From Rhizobium sp. Q54 (GTDB lineage: Bacteria; Pseudomonadota; Alphaproteobacteria; UBA828), in NCBI GenBank assembly GCA_945892755.1, contig CAMDDO010000005.1, positions 1 through 64,000 of the forward strand: a DNA stretch of 64,000 bases, written 5' to 3'. This document shows, piece by piece, positions 1-7,475 of this stretch (its first letter is position 1; each line of letters opens with the position of its first letter). Made by a program: the position numbers and the translations under genes. Below the pieces are notes generated by a model. That model ran no database searches, had not been told where the DNA came from, and was given only the letters and a program-made list of their open reading frames with translations.

Positions 1-525
1 CTTGAAACTCATTTCCACGATCACAGCCAGCGAACCCAGTGACCCCGTGTACAGCTTCGCCAGATCGTAGCCCGTGACGTTCTTCACCACGCGCCCGCCG
101 GTCTTTGAGCTGTGACCATCGGCATGCACGACCGTCATCCCGATAATCCAATCCCGGATCGACCCCGTGCCTCGAAGCGGTCCCTGCGCATTGGTGGCGG
201 CGATCCCGCCTATCGTTGCCTCCGGGCCGTTCCAGGGATCGAGGGGCAACGCCTGCTTGTTCTCCGCGAGCGCAGCTTGAATAACTCCGATCGTGACACC
301 CGCTTCGACGTGGATGGTTAGCTCCGCCGGATTGTAGGTGGTGATGCGATTCAACTTCGACAAGCCAACAACGCAATCCGCCCGCTGCAGAGGATTCCCG
401 AATTCCAACTGGGTACCCGCGCCGACGGGAACAACGGCGCCCTTCTCCGCCGCAATCACCTGCGACAGCTCTTCGACGCTCTCTGGAGAGACAATGCGTC
501 CGGGTGTGATGCCGTCAATGATCAA
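1..525 (-). CDS. FAD-binding oxidoreductase, glycolate oxidase GlcE-like, N-terminal part (runs off left edge)
   Basis: The minus strand reads in one open frame from a TTG at 525 to the window edge, about 175 residues. It shows the PCMH/FAD_binding_4 pattern: an early 'SVEEL' segment, the FAD pyrophosphate loop region 'PVGAGTQLEFGN', 'GGIAATNAQGPLRG', and the family hallmark 'GRVVKNVTGYDLAKLY'. This order is that of GlcE, the second FAD subunit of glycolate dehydrogenase, which oxidises glycolate to glyoxylate with GlcD and GlcF. A TAA lies two codons before the TTG, and GAGG sits six bases upstream of it, so the TTG is the likely start. No glcD or glcF is visible on this side. Base composition is lower in GC than most of the window. 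Confidence 0.8.
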   Translation of the reverse strand, partial: MIIDGITPGRIVSPESVEELSQVIAAEKGAVVPVGAGTQLEFGNPLQRADCVVGLSKLNRITTYNPAELTIHVEAGVTIGVIQAALAENKQALPLDPWNGPEATIGGIAATNAQGPLRGTGSIRDWIIGMTVVHADGHSSKTGGRVVKNVTGYDLAKLYTGSLGSLAVIVEMSFK

Positions 526-875
526 CCGTTACCTCGCAGGCCTGGAGAATAAGCCACCCCATCGTCACGGGCAAGCCCGAGACTCTTCTGTCGCCTTTCG
601 ACGCGCTATAGTATGCACGCCCTTTGCGGTTCTTCTGAAAGGAACCTCAGCCTACGACTCCTGAAGAAAGACAACAGATCGCACAGACCGGATCGAAGAA
701 GCCCAGCAGCCCATTGAAGACGAACAGCGGGAAATTGAATTCGGGGCCGTGCTACTCGAATACCGAATTCTGTGAGACAGGATTCGGTATTCGAGTAACA
801 CGGCCCCGAAAGCGCGGCAATGCGGGACGGTGAGCAATTTGCGGCCGCCGCTATGGGCTGCCCGGCAAACCCGTA
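526..875. other. 350-bp gene-free stretch with a possible decayed small ORF
   Basis: No intact gene is seen. A plus-strand stretch from 654 reads T-P-E-E-R-Q-Q-I-A-Q-T, then a two-base slip at 690-691 leads into I-E-E-A-Q-Q-P-I-E-D-E-Q-R-E-I-E-F up to 742, where the long hairpin of 740-810 begins. An AAGGA lies just upstream and an ACG stands where a start codon would be expected. This looks like a small charged helical protein that has lost its start and frame, but the segment is short and could be chance. Confidence 0.3.
740..810. repeat. Long near-perfect inverted repeat (34-bp arms, 3-nt loop)
   Basis: Arms 740-773 and 777-810 are reverse complements of each other except at two positions, with GAG as the loop. 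The arms begin TTCGGGGCCGTG and end ACACGGCCCCGAA. There is no T-run after it, so it does not look like an ordinary terminator. Its size and symmetry suit a MITE-like or REP-like mobile hairpin. Only one copy was noticed in the window. Confidence 0.8.
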
Positions 876-1340
876 TCAGAAACTGAAGAACGGATCCAGG
901 AAGAGCCTGGCGACATCCTCATGGGTGTGGATATGTTCTTCAACGTACCCGACTTCGCCGTTCACGATGCCAATGGTGAGACTCGCCTGATTTTCGACAA
1001 CGTTGGCTCCCTTCCGGGCAGTTCGGCCAATCGCATAGGGAATCGAAGTGCCTGCCTGATTGAGACCAATTTTTACCGTGGCTGCGGGGTACGCTGTTCT
1101 CCGAATCGTCACCGCCGTCGGGGAATTCTTCTCCCACTGATCGATTCGACGCTCGGCATCAGGAAACTCGATATTGAACTGTTTGACCGATTCCTCAAGA
1201 ACCCCCACCAGTTCCTTCCAAAATGGTTCCAGCCGCGCTTTGAGTTCGGTCGCCGTTACAATAAGGCGCTCCCGTTCCGCTTTTCGTTCTTTTTCAACCT
1301 GACGAATTTCTTCGGCACGCACTCTGATCCATTCCGTCAT
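876..1340 (-). CDS. Conserved-looking hypothetical protein, 154 aa, charged N-terminal helix
   Basis: The family is not recognised. The first ~50 residues are rich in Glu, Arg and Lys and should form a long amphipathic helix or coiled coil ('EIRQVEKERKAERERL'). The rest looks globular, with beta-strand-like segments and a His-rich tail before 'LFLDPFFSF'. The ATG at 1340 is chosen because AGGAG lies four bases upstream; a GTG at 1352 is in frame but overlaps that ribosome site. The gene is noticeably AT-richer than the main part of the window, like the GlcE fragment beside it. No neighbour suggests a function. It is most likely a cytoplasmic protein carried with the left-end segment. Confidence 0.6.
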   Translation of the reverse strand: MTEWIRVRAEEIRQVEKERKAERERLIVTATELKARLEPFWKELVGVLEESVKQFNIEFPDAERRIDQWEKNSPTAVTIRRTAYPAATVKIGLNQAGTSIPYAIGRTARKGANVVENQASLTIGIVNGEVGYVEEHIHTHEDVARLFLDPFFSF

Positions 1341-1508
1341 AGCACTCCTCACTTCCGGTCAGGGACAGGGATTCTAGACTTGGAAGAGTAACGTCACGAA
1401 AAAGGTGCCGCGAGGTCAGTCCACGAAGAGAATCGGGAAAACCAACAAGGCCAGCATAGTCCGCCGCGGAGTCCTTTGCAATCAACTGTCAGCGACTGTC
1501 AGCGATTA

Positions 1509-1595
1509 CTGGCTGCGCCCGCGGGCTTGCATTCGCATCCGCTCATCTCTCCCTGGCTGCGCCCTGCCGGGCTTGCATTCGCATCCGCTCATCTC
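1509..1595. repeat. Two-copy tandem direct repeat, ~41 bp units
   Basis: Unit one is 1509-1549 and unit two 1553-1595. Both begin CTGGCTGCGCCC and end GCATCCGCTCATCTC, with a two-base difference in length. A shorter doublet, CTGTCAGCGA twice, lies just before at 1486-1505. They sit in the 352-bp gene-free stretch 1341-1692, which otherwise holds only the terminator at 1609-1655. Confidence 0.8.
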
Positions 1596-1608
1596 CCGGG
1601 AATTACGT

Positions 1609-1655
1609 AAAAAAAAAATCAGGGCGGGTAGGGTTTGCACCCTGCCCCGCCCTGA
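1609..1655 (-). terminator. Intrinsic terminator, minus strand
   Basis: TCAGGGCGGG (1619-1628) pairs with CCCGCCCTGA (1646-1655), with an inner AGGGT/ACCCT stem and a TTGC loop. Ten A residues at 1609-1618 become a U10 tract on the minus strand. It follows the stop of the DUF1127 gene at 1693 and should end that transcript. Confidence 0.85.
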
Positions 1656-1692
1656 AGGTCAAGGGGGAGACAAAGAATCGTCTAAGGCGGGT

Positions 1693-1866
1693 TCAGTCGA
1701 AGCCCCGCCGCGCGACCAGCATACCGTTGCCCGCAAGCGCGGCGGTCACCGCGGCGCGGCTCAAGCCGACATCGGCCAGCGTACGGCTGTCCAGCAACGC
1801 CAGGGCACGGCGTTGCCCGATGCGAACCTGCCACGCGGCAAACCGCTCAGTAAGCCAACCTAACAT
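1693..1866 (-). CDS. DUF1127 (YjiS-like) microprotein, 57 aa
   Basis: This short Arg-rich protein has the DUF1127 pattern: a Trp-containing first helix ('MLGWLTERFAAW'), then 'RRALALLDSRTLADVGLSRA', and an Arg-rich end. Proteins of this family in alphaproteobacteria include small RNA-binding regulators linked to phosphate and carbon metabolism; the role of this copy is unknown. GGAGG lies nine bases before the ATG. It ends just before a strong intrinsic terminator. A second DUF1127 gene lies 377 bp upstream on the same strand. It is short enough to be missed by automatic gene callers. Confidence 0.85.
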   Translation of the reverse strand: MLGWLTERFAAWQVRIGQRRALALLDSRTLADVGLSRAAVTAALAGNGMLVARRGFD

Positions 1867-2094
1867 CACACCTATCCTCCCATACCCACTTGGCTGGAGC
1901 GTTCCCCGGCATCAGGCCGACACGCTCATGTCCCGTCTACGCCTTGAGATGGGTCGGCGGAGGCATGGTTACCAATCACTTAGCCGTGACCCGAGACACG
2001 CATGAGATCACGGCTCCGAGAGCACGAAACCACCAATGATTTCAAATAGAAAGGCCGGCCCGAAGGCCGCCCGCCCGGGCGCGTTTTAAGGCCT

Positions 2095-2157
2095 TGTGAG
2101 GCTTATCACGGGAAGCGCTGTAAGGCTGGTCACAGCGCGGTTGTGAGGCCCATCACG
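2095..2157. promoter_or_regulatory. Three tandem CRP/FNR-like palindromes
   Basis: Three boxes of the form TGTRA-GGCYNN-TCACR occur at 2095-2110, 2119-2134 and 2142-2157, spaced 24 and 23 bp. Two read TGTGA-N6-TCACG and one TGTAA-N6-TCACA, close to the CRP consensus TGTGA-N6-TCACA. They lie in the 377-bp gap 1867-2243 between the two DUF1127 genes, about 230-290 bp upstream of the downstream gene's start. GC-rich hairpin sequence (2050-2082) lies beside them. A tandem REP-like element is the alternative reading. Confidence 0.5.
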
Positions 2158-2243
2158 CGGCCGGGGTCGCGGCGGCAAGGCCTCGCCCCGTCACGCCGTG
2201 ACCCATTATCGCGCGCCCGTACTTCTCGCTATCGGCTGGCGGC

Positions 2244-2411
2244 TTAGGCCGCGTGCCGGCGATCGAAGCTACCCGAGGCGACCGATTCGATGTCGCCGCG
2301 GCTGAGCCCGATATCGGCGAGCTGGCGGTCGTCCATCAACTGAAGCTCGTTCATCACCCGGCCCCGCTCCTGCCAGCGACGCACCGCGCGCACAAAATTC
2401 ATTCCAAACAT
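2244..2411 (-). CDS. DUF1127 microprotein, 55 aa
   Basis: The protein begins MFGMNFVRAVRRWQ and carries the core 'MDDRQLADIGLSRGDIESV', the standard DUF1127 signature with the conserved D-[IV]-G-[IL]-S-R turn. AAGGAAG lies just upstream of the ATG at 2411. It shares strand and family with the copy at 1693-1866, and the two could be co-transcribed or separately controlled by the repeats between them. The 250-bp region upstream holds three palindromes and a candidate promoter. Its target is unknown. Confidence 0.88.
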   Translation of the reverse strand: MFGMNFVRAVRRWQERGRVMNELQLMDDRQLADIGLSRGDIESVASGSFDRRHAA

Positions 2412-2443
2412 GGCACTTCCTTTCCAACACTTAGCAGGACAAC

Positions 2444-2568
2444 TCTTAACGATATGTTAAGAACGCATGACAGACAAACTGTCGACCTGCTTGCTGGCTT
2501 TGATATATACTGATTTGTGCGGTGCACAATGAGATAAGACGGAAGGCCAGACATGCAAAATATGCATG
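2444..2568 (-). promoter_or_regulatory. DUF1127 promoter region with three palindromes
   Basis: Three perfect inverted repeats lie upstream of the gene that starts at 2411: TCTTAAC-GATAT-GTTAAGA (2444-2462), TTGTGC-GGT-GCACAA (2515-2529) and CATGCA-AAATA-TGCATG (2552-2568). On the minus strand TTGTGC (2529-2524) and TATATC (2507-2502) could serve as -35 and -10 with a 16-bp spacer. The TGC-rich palindrome overlapping the -35 resembles a repressor operator. Nothing else is seen between 2412 and 2664. Confidence 0.4.
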
Positions 2569-2664
2569 AGTAATGACTATCCGTTGCCCGCCCGCAACAC
2601 AGCGAGCCGCGTTTCAGGTTCAGATTCGGGGTAGGGGAGGGCCGAGCCCGCCTTTGGGAAGTGG

Positions 2665-4062
2665 CTACGACGCCGTAAGGCCGAGGCCCTTGAGATCCTT
2701 CAACGTCAAATCGAGGCAGAGGCGGAATTTCGTCACCATCTCGTCGACCTCGCTTTCCCTGATGATGAGGGGCGGGGAGGCGAGCATGACGTCGCGCGAG
2801 GCGCGCATGATGAGTCCATTGCGGAAGCAATGATTGCGGCAGGCGAGGCCGACCTTGCCCTCGGGCTCGAAGCCTCGCCGAGTCTTCTTGTCGGCGCTCA
2901 GCTCGACGCCGCAAAGGAGGCCCTTGCCGCGCACCTCGCCGACCAGCGGGTGATCCGCAAGCGTGGCGAATTGGCGCTGGAAATAGGGCCCGATCGAATC
3001 ATGCACGCGCTCGACGATGCCTTCCTCGCGCATGATCCGGATGTTTTCGAGCGCGACCGCGCAGGCGGTCGGGTGGCCCGAATAGGTGAAGCCGTGGACG
3101 AATTCCTCGCCCGCATTGTTGAGCGCGTTGGCGACGCGCGGACCGAGCACCACGCCCGAGACCGGCAAATAGCCCGAGGACAGGCCCTTGGCGATGGTCA
3201 TGATGTCGGGGGTCACGCCGAAGGTCTGGCAGCCGAACCACGCACCGGTGCGGCCGAAGCCGCAGATCACCTCGTCGGAAATTAGCAGCACGTCGTATTT
3301 GCGGCAGATGCGCTCGATCTCCGGCCAATAGCTCATCGGCGGCACGATCAACCCGCCGGCGCCGTGGATCGGCTCGCCAATGAACGCGCCAACCCGCTCA
3401 GGCCCGAGCGCCAGGATGCGGGCTTCGAGCGCCTGGGCCGCCTTCAGGCCGTAGGCTTCGGGCGACATGTCGCCGCCCTGGCGCCACCAATAGGCGGTCT
3501 CGATATGCTCGAAGCCGGGGAGGGGGAGGCCGAATTGCGGGTGCATCGGCTTCAGGCCGGAAAGGCTGGCCGCCGCCATGGTCACGCCGTGATAGCCGAA
3601 CTCACGCGAGATCAGGATCGATTTGTCGGGCTTGCCCTGGAGCTTCCAAAAATAGCGCACGATCTTGACGATCGAATCGTTTGCCTCCGAGCCCGAATTG
3701 GCGAAAAAAACGCGATCGAGGCCGGGCGGTGCGATCTCGGCGATCGCCTTGCCAAGCTCGATCGGTGGCGGCGTCGCGGTTTGGAAGAACGTGTTGTAGT
3801 AGGGCAGCTCGAGCATCTGCTTGTACGCCGCTTCGGCAAGCTCCATGCGGCCATAGCCGAGATTGACGCACCAGAGGCCGGCCATGCCATCAAGCAAGCG
3901 CTCGCCTTCGGAATCCCACAAATAGACGCCCTCGGCCCTGACGATGATGCGGCTCGCCTTGCCGAGCAGGTCCTTGTAGTCGGTGAAGGGATGCAGATGG
4001 TGGCGGTGATCGAGCGCCTGCCAGCGCAGGGTCTCTGCCTTCGGGTTGGCGCGCGCGCTCAT
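2665..4062 (-). CDS. Class III aminotransferase, putrescine/polyamine:pyruvate type (SpuC-like)
   Basis: This PLP enzyme of 465 aa matches the SpuC line closely: 'HHLHPFTDYKDL' near the start, 'EGVYLWDSEG', 'DGMAGLWCVNLGYGR', 'ANSGSEAND' for the cofactor phosphate, 'ISDEVICGFGRTG', and the Schiff-base Lys in 'TIAKGLSSGYLP' near residue 291. Such enzymes transfer the amino group of putrescine or a related omega-amine to pyruvate. The ATG at 4062 has GGAGA upstream; a TTG at 4092 is less likely. It lies 45 bp downstream of a PuuD-type hydrolase on the same strand, which supports a polyamine/GABA role. The substrate may also be another omega-amino acid. Confidence 0.88.
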   Translation of the reverse strand: MSARANPKAETLRWQALDHRHHLHPFTDYKDLLGKASRIIVRAEGVYLWDSEGERLLDGMAGLWCVNLGYGRMELAEAAYKQMLELPYYNTFFQTATPPPIELGKAIAEIAPPGLDRVFFANSGSEANDSIVKIVRYFWKLQGKPDKSILISREFGYHGVTMAAASLSGLKPMHPQFGLPLPGFEHIETAYWWRQGGDMSPEAYGLKAAQALEARILALGPERVGAFIGEPIHGAGGLIVPPMSYWPEIERICRKYDVLLISDEVICGFGRTGAWFGCQTFGVTPDIMTIAKGLSSGYLPVSGVVLGPRVANALNNAGEEFVHGFTYSGHPTACAVALENIRIMREEGIVERVHDSIGPYFQRQFATLADHPLVGEVRGKGLLCGVELSADKKTRRGFEPEGKVGLACRNHCFRNGLIMRASRDVMLASPPLIIRESEVDEMVTKFRLCLDLTLKDLKGLGLTAS

Positions 4063-4107
4063 GCGGTCTCTCCGGGATTCGACGCCAGACAAACTAGCGT
4101 CGCATCA

Positions 4108-4929
4108 TCATGGCCTTGCGCGCCGGGCTTGTAAAACGCGGCGCCGGGCAGGGGAGGGACGCTCCAATTGGCGGCGTGCCGCGCGCGCGCGCGCCGCTTC
4201 ACCAAACGCGCCGAACAGCGCCATTGAGAACGGATTCTCGGTCACTTTCCATTCCGGGTGCCATTGCGCGCCGAGCGCGAAAGCGGGCGCGTCCTTCACC
4301 CGCACTGCTTCGATCAAGCCGTCGGGCGCGCGCCCTTCGATGATGAGCCCTGGCGCGAGTCGGTCGATGCCCTGGCCGTGCAGGGAATTGACCACGATCT
4401 CGGGCTCGGGCCAGAACGCGGCGAAGGCGCCGTCGGGCTCCAGCCGCACCTTGTGCGCCGGCGCGTACTGCACGTCGCGCGGTTTCGAGGTGTCGGCGCG
4501 ATGGTCCATCAGCCCCGGCACTTCTTCGATGTGTTGATGCAGCGTGCCGCCGAGCGCGACGTTGAGTTCCTGAATGCCGCGGCAGATGCAAAGAATCGGC
4601 ACGCCCGCCGCGATCGCCTCGCGAATCAGGGGAAGCGTGGTCGAATCGCGCTGCGGATCGTGCAACGTGCCCGTGCGGCTCGACGGGCCTTCATAATGGT
4701 GCGGCTCGACATTCGATGGGCTGCCGGTGAAAAGAATCCCGTCGATCCGCTCGATCAGATCCTTGCGGTCCAGTTCATCGCCAAGCGAAGGCAAGAGGAG
4801 GGGCAGGGCTTCGGCGCCCTTCATGACGCCGACGATGTATTTCTCGCCAACGACATGGAAGGGGTGAACGCCGATCTCGCGCACATCGGCCGGAATCGCG
4901 ACCAGGGGTAAAGGATGGTGGAGGGTCAT
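4108..4929 (-). CDS. Gamma-glutamyl-gamma-aminobutyrate hydrolase family (PuuD-like)
   Basis: This class I glutamine-amidotransferase fold protein of 273 aa has its nucleophile in 'CICRGIQE' (Cys116) and the His-Glu pair in 'QWHPEW' (His224, Glu226). PuuD cleaves gamma-glutamyl-GABA to glutamate and GABA in the glutamylated-putrescine pathway. Length and motifs fit the family. The C-terminal 25 residues are very Arg-rich and probably unstructured. It is the first gene of a pair with the SpuC-type aminotransferase. No PuuA ligase is seen in the window, so the substrate is inferred. Confidence 0.85.
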   Translation of the reverse strand: MTLHHPLPLVAIPADVREIGVHPFHVVGEKYIVGVMKGAEALPLLLPSLGDELDRKDLIERIDGILFTGSPSNVEPHHYEGPSSRTGTLHDPQRDSTTLPLIREAIAAGVPILCICRGIQELNVALGGTLHQHIEEVPGLMDHRADTSKPRDVQYAPAHKVRLEPDGAFAAFWPEPEIVVNSLHGQGIDRLAPGLIIEGRAPDGLIEAVRVKDAPAFALGAQWHPEWKVTENPFSMALFGAFGEAARARAARRQLERPSPARRRVLQARRARP

Positions 4930-4972
4930 GAGATCGACTTAGAGTGTGCCGGCGTGCCGCGCAAGGGCGGCC

Positions 4973-7375
4973 CTAAGGATGCCTGAGTTGCGTTTCCAGA
5001 TCGTCAATAACCGATCCGAGCGTGCTCTTCGGCCGTGCCCGCTCCTCCGCCAGGATCGCCAACATGATGTCGCGCCTAAACCCGCCGGCGAGCGAATCGA
5101 GCGAGGCTGGTACCTGAGCGGTCCTACTTGCAGCCTTGACGAACAGATCGATCAGACGTTCCGCGCCGTCGAGCCGGCCCCACAGCAAATCGTGCTCGCG
5201 CGCCGGGCGACTGAGAAAGCCCATGAAGGCGCCGAGCTCGCGGCTTTTCAGCCGATGTGGATCGCTCGAGAGCGAGGTCGCGTCGCTCGGCGAGATGCGC
5301 ACGACGTCGACGGTGATCAGGTCTTCCAGACCTGCGGCATCCATCAATGGAAACGCGATCAGATCGACGAAGGGGAAGGTCAGGAAGGCACGCAGCAAAG
5401 CCCGTTGCGGGCGTGGGCGGCCGGAGAGCCTTTTCATCTCGTATGCCAGTGCCTGCTCGACTCGGCTATTAAATTTCTCGCCGTGCTCTGCAAAGCGCGC
5501 CAGAAGCTCAGTGTAAAGCGCGCTGAGTTGTGCGCCGTAGCGTTCCAGCGCGGCCCTCGGATCGTGTTTCAAGCCCTCGATGGCGTCGTCAATCTGGCCG
5601 AGAGCGACGCCCCCGAAGGCTTCCGAAATTTGCGCCTTCACCGGGGCAAGCGCATCAAGCATGTTCTCTTGCTCGGTAACGATCTTGGCCAAATCACTCT
5701 TAAAGGCATCGAGCGCCCAGCGCGTGTCGGCGCCGTAATTGTTGTTGGCGATACGCACCAGATGGCGCACGCGACGCAGTCGATAGGGAACGTCGAACGC
5801 TTCGAGTAGTTTGAGCTGTGGCGGGCCGAGAACGTACATGCGTTCGATTAGCGCGGGCGGGTTCAACGCGCCCTCGCTTCGGAGCCATTCTCGCGTCAAC
5901 CGACGGACGAAGAACGCTTGCGAGGACTCATAGGGGTAGTCAAGCGCCCGGCACAACAGGTCGGCGAAAACCCCGGCGGCGCGCTCTGCTTTGAGTGTGA
6001 CATAGCCGGGATAGCCGGAGAGCGGCTGGCGCGCGGCAAAGGCGTTGGTTTGGTCCCGCCAGTTCTTGAGATCGCCGGTGCTCGACGCAACGCCGATGGT
6101 GTTTATCGACCGCCCGATCGCGAGCTTTACGGCCAGTTTGGCGCTCTCCTGGTCGGCCGCGATGGCGCGCCTGATCCGCTCGACCAAAGCGTTGCGATCG
6201 CGCAGCCGATCAAGGTCGTCATAGATCGGCTCGTGACGCAACAAGCCATACATTCCCTTAACGACGTGCAACGGCGCCGGCGGCGCCGTGGGCGGCTTCT
6301 CGATTTTGATCTCGGGGTCAGGCTCGATGAACACGACGACGCGCTTGACTTCGCGATCTGCCGGCTTCCGCTCGATCGCCTGCGATAACTGCGTGAACGG
6401 CTTATTGTCGAGCACGCCGCCATCGATCATCCAGGCGTGCGCGGGGTCGAACTCCCTTCGCATATGTTCGGCCAGATGGGTGGCGGCGAAGCGAGCGAGA
6501 TCGGGTGACACCGCGCCCGGCTGGCCCTTCTGGAAGCTCGCTTTGATGTCGTTGGTTGCGACCGGCGCGAACGCCACGGGAAAGCCGGCCGTCGTGCGCG
6601 CGGCGTAGGTCAGGGCGTAGTCGTCAAGCTTATCGCCGCCTCTGGCCTGGAAGCTCATCACATGTGCGTGCGTGCGTTCATACAACGACGTTGGATGATA
6701 GATTTCGCTCACCGGCAGATGACGCGGCCAACCGAAGAAGTCCGTGCGGGTGACGAACAAATCAAGCCGCGCGGCGGAAGGCAACAACGGCGTGCCCTTG
6801 CCGAGCGCGCTGAGCCCCTCGGCGATCTTTTCCGCGAAATATGACCCATTGAGCGGCGTCGCTCGGCCGTTGTCACGGTTCTCATAGAGGCTCCACAGAT
6901 GATCACGCACCCAGGGCCACTCCAACCCGAGTCTAAGCACAAGGCCGCGCAAGCGACGCAACGGGCCGATGGGCGTCAGCTCGATAGACAAAGCTCGCAA
7001 CAACCATGGCCCGCGTTTGGGCGGGTCCGCTTTGAGGCTCGTGATGTCCGCCTGATCGAGCCATATCTTGTTGAGGACGGTGGCATCGCCGCCCTCGACG
7101 ATCGCCTTGCCGAGCACCGCGGCGTTGACGCCGCCGGCCGAGGTGCCGGCGAGTGCGTCGACCACCACGCGGATCGATTCCGCATCGTTCGAATCATTGA
7201 ACGCCTTGAACAAGTCCGCATAGATCCGCGCGGTGCCGCCGAGCGACGCCGCCTTGCCGCTGTGCAAGGCCTCCGAGGCGCGCAGCGCCTGCCAGAGCTC
7301 GGTCACGATGCCGTTCATGTAAACGGCCAAGGATACACCGCCGTACAGAACCAGGCCGATACGAAGTTCTCTCAT
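4973..7375 (-). CDS. Patatin-like protein (DUF3376-type), 800 aa
   Basis: The protein opens with a patatin phospholipase domain: the oxyanion loop 'LVLYGGVSLAVYMNG', the nucleophile elbow 'GTSAGG' (Ser79) and the catalytic Asp in 'MIDGGVLDNKPF' near residue 313. It lacks a signal peptide and has a long C-terminal half (about residues 400-800) of helical character, as in the large bacterial patatin-like proteins of the TIGR03607 group. It probably hydrolyses acyl esters of lipids, but the substrate is unknown. GAAGG lies four bases before the ATG. It follows lolA on the same strand after a 100-bp gap, which may reflect co-expression or only adjacency. Confidence 0.82.
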   Translation of the reverse strand: MRELRIGLVLYGGVSLAVYMNGIVTELWQALRASEALHSGKAASLGGTARIYADLFKAFNDSNDAESIRVVVDALAGTSAGGVNAAVLGKAIVEGGDATVLNKIWLDQADITSLKADPPKRGPWLLRALSIELTPIGPLRRLRGLVLRLGLEWPWVRDHLWSLYENRDNGRATPLNGSYFAEKIAEGLSALGKGTPLLPSAARLDLFVTRTDFFGWPRHLPVSEIYHPTSLYERTHAHVMSFQARGGDKLDDYALTYAARTTAGFPVAFAPVATNDIKASFQKGQPGAVSPDLARFAATHLAEHMRREFDPAHAWMIDGGVLDNKPFTQLSQAIERKPADREVKRVVVFIEPDPEIKIEKPPTAPPAPLHVVKGMYGLLRHEPIYDDLDRLRDRNALVERIRRAIAADQESAKLAVKLAIGRSINTIGVASSTGDLKNWRDQTNAFAARQPLSGYPGYVTLKAERAAGVFADLLCRALDYPYESSQAFFVRRLTREWLRSEGALNPPALIERMYVLGPPQLKLLEAFDVPYRLRRVRHLVRIANNNYGADTRWALDAFKSDLAKIVTEQENMLDALAPVKAQISEAFGGVALGQIDDAIEGLKHDPRAALERYGAQLSALYTELLARFAEHGEKFNSRVEQALAYEMKRLSGRPRPQRALLRAFLTFPFVDLIAFPLMDAAGLEDLITVDVVRISPSDATSLSSDPHRLKSRELGAFMGFLSRPAREHDLLWGRLDGAERLIDLFVKAASRTAQVPASLDSLAGGFRRDIMLAILAEERARPKSTLGSVIDDLETQLRHP

Positions 7376-7475
7376 GAAACCTTCGCTCGATTGCAGGCCA
7401 CATCATAGCCGAGGTTCGCCGGCCCGCCCAGAGCCAGCCATCGAATCGGGACGCCCGTCGTGCGCTTCGCCTCAA

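Noticed and set aside
743-807. An intrinsic terminator reading of the long hairpin
   Set aside because: There is no U-tract on either strand after the stem, and no gene end lies at a suitable distance on the plus strand.
1405-1863. A 152-codon plus-strand frame
   Set aside because: It crosses the direct repeat and the minus-strand terminator and is antisense to a clear DUF1127 gene.
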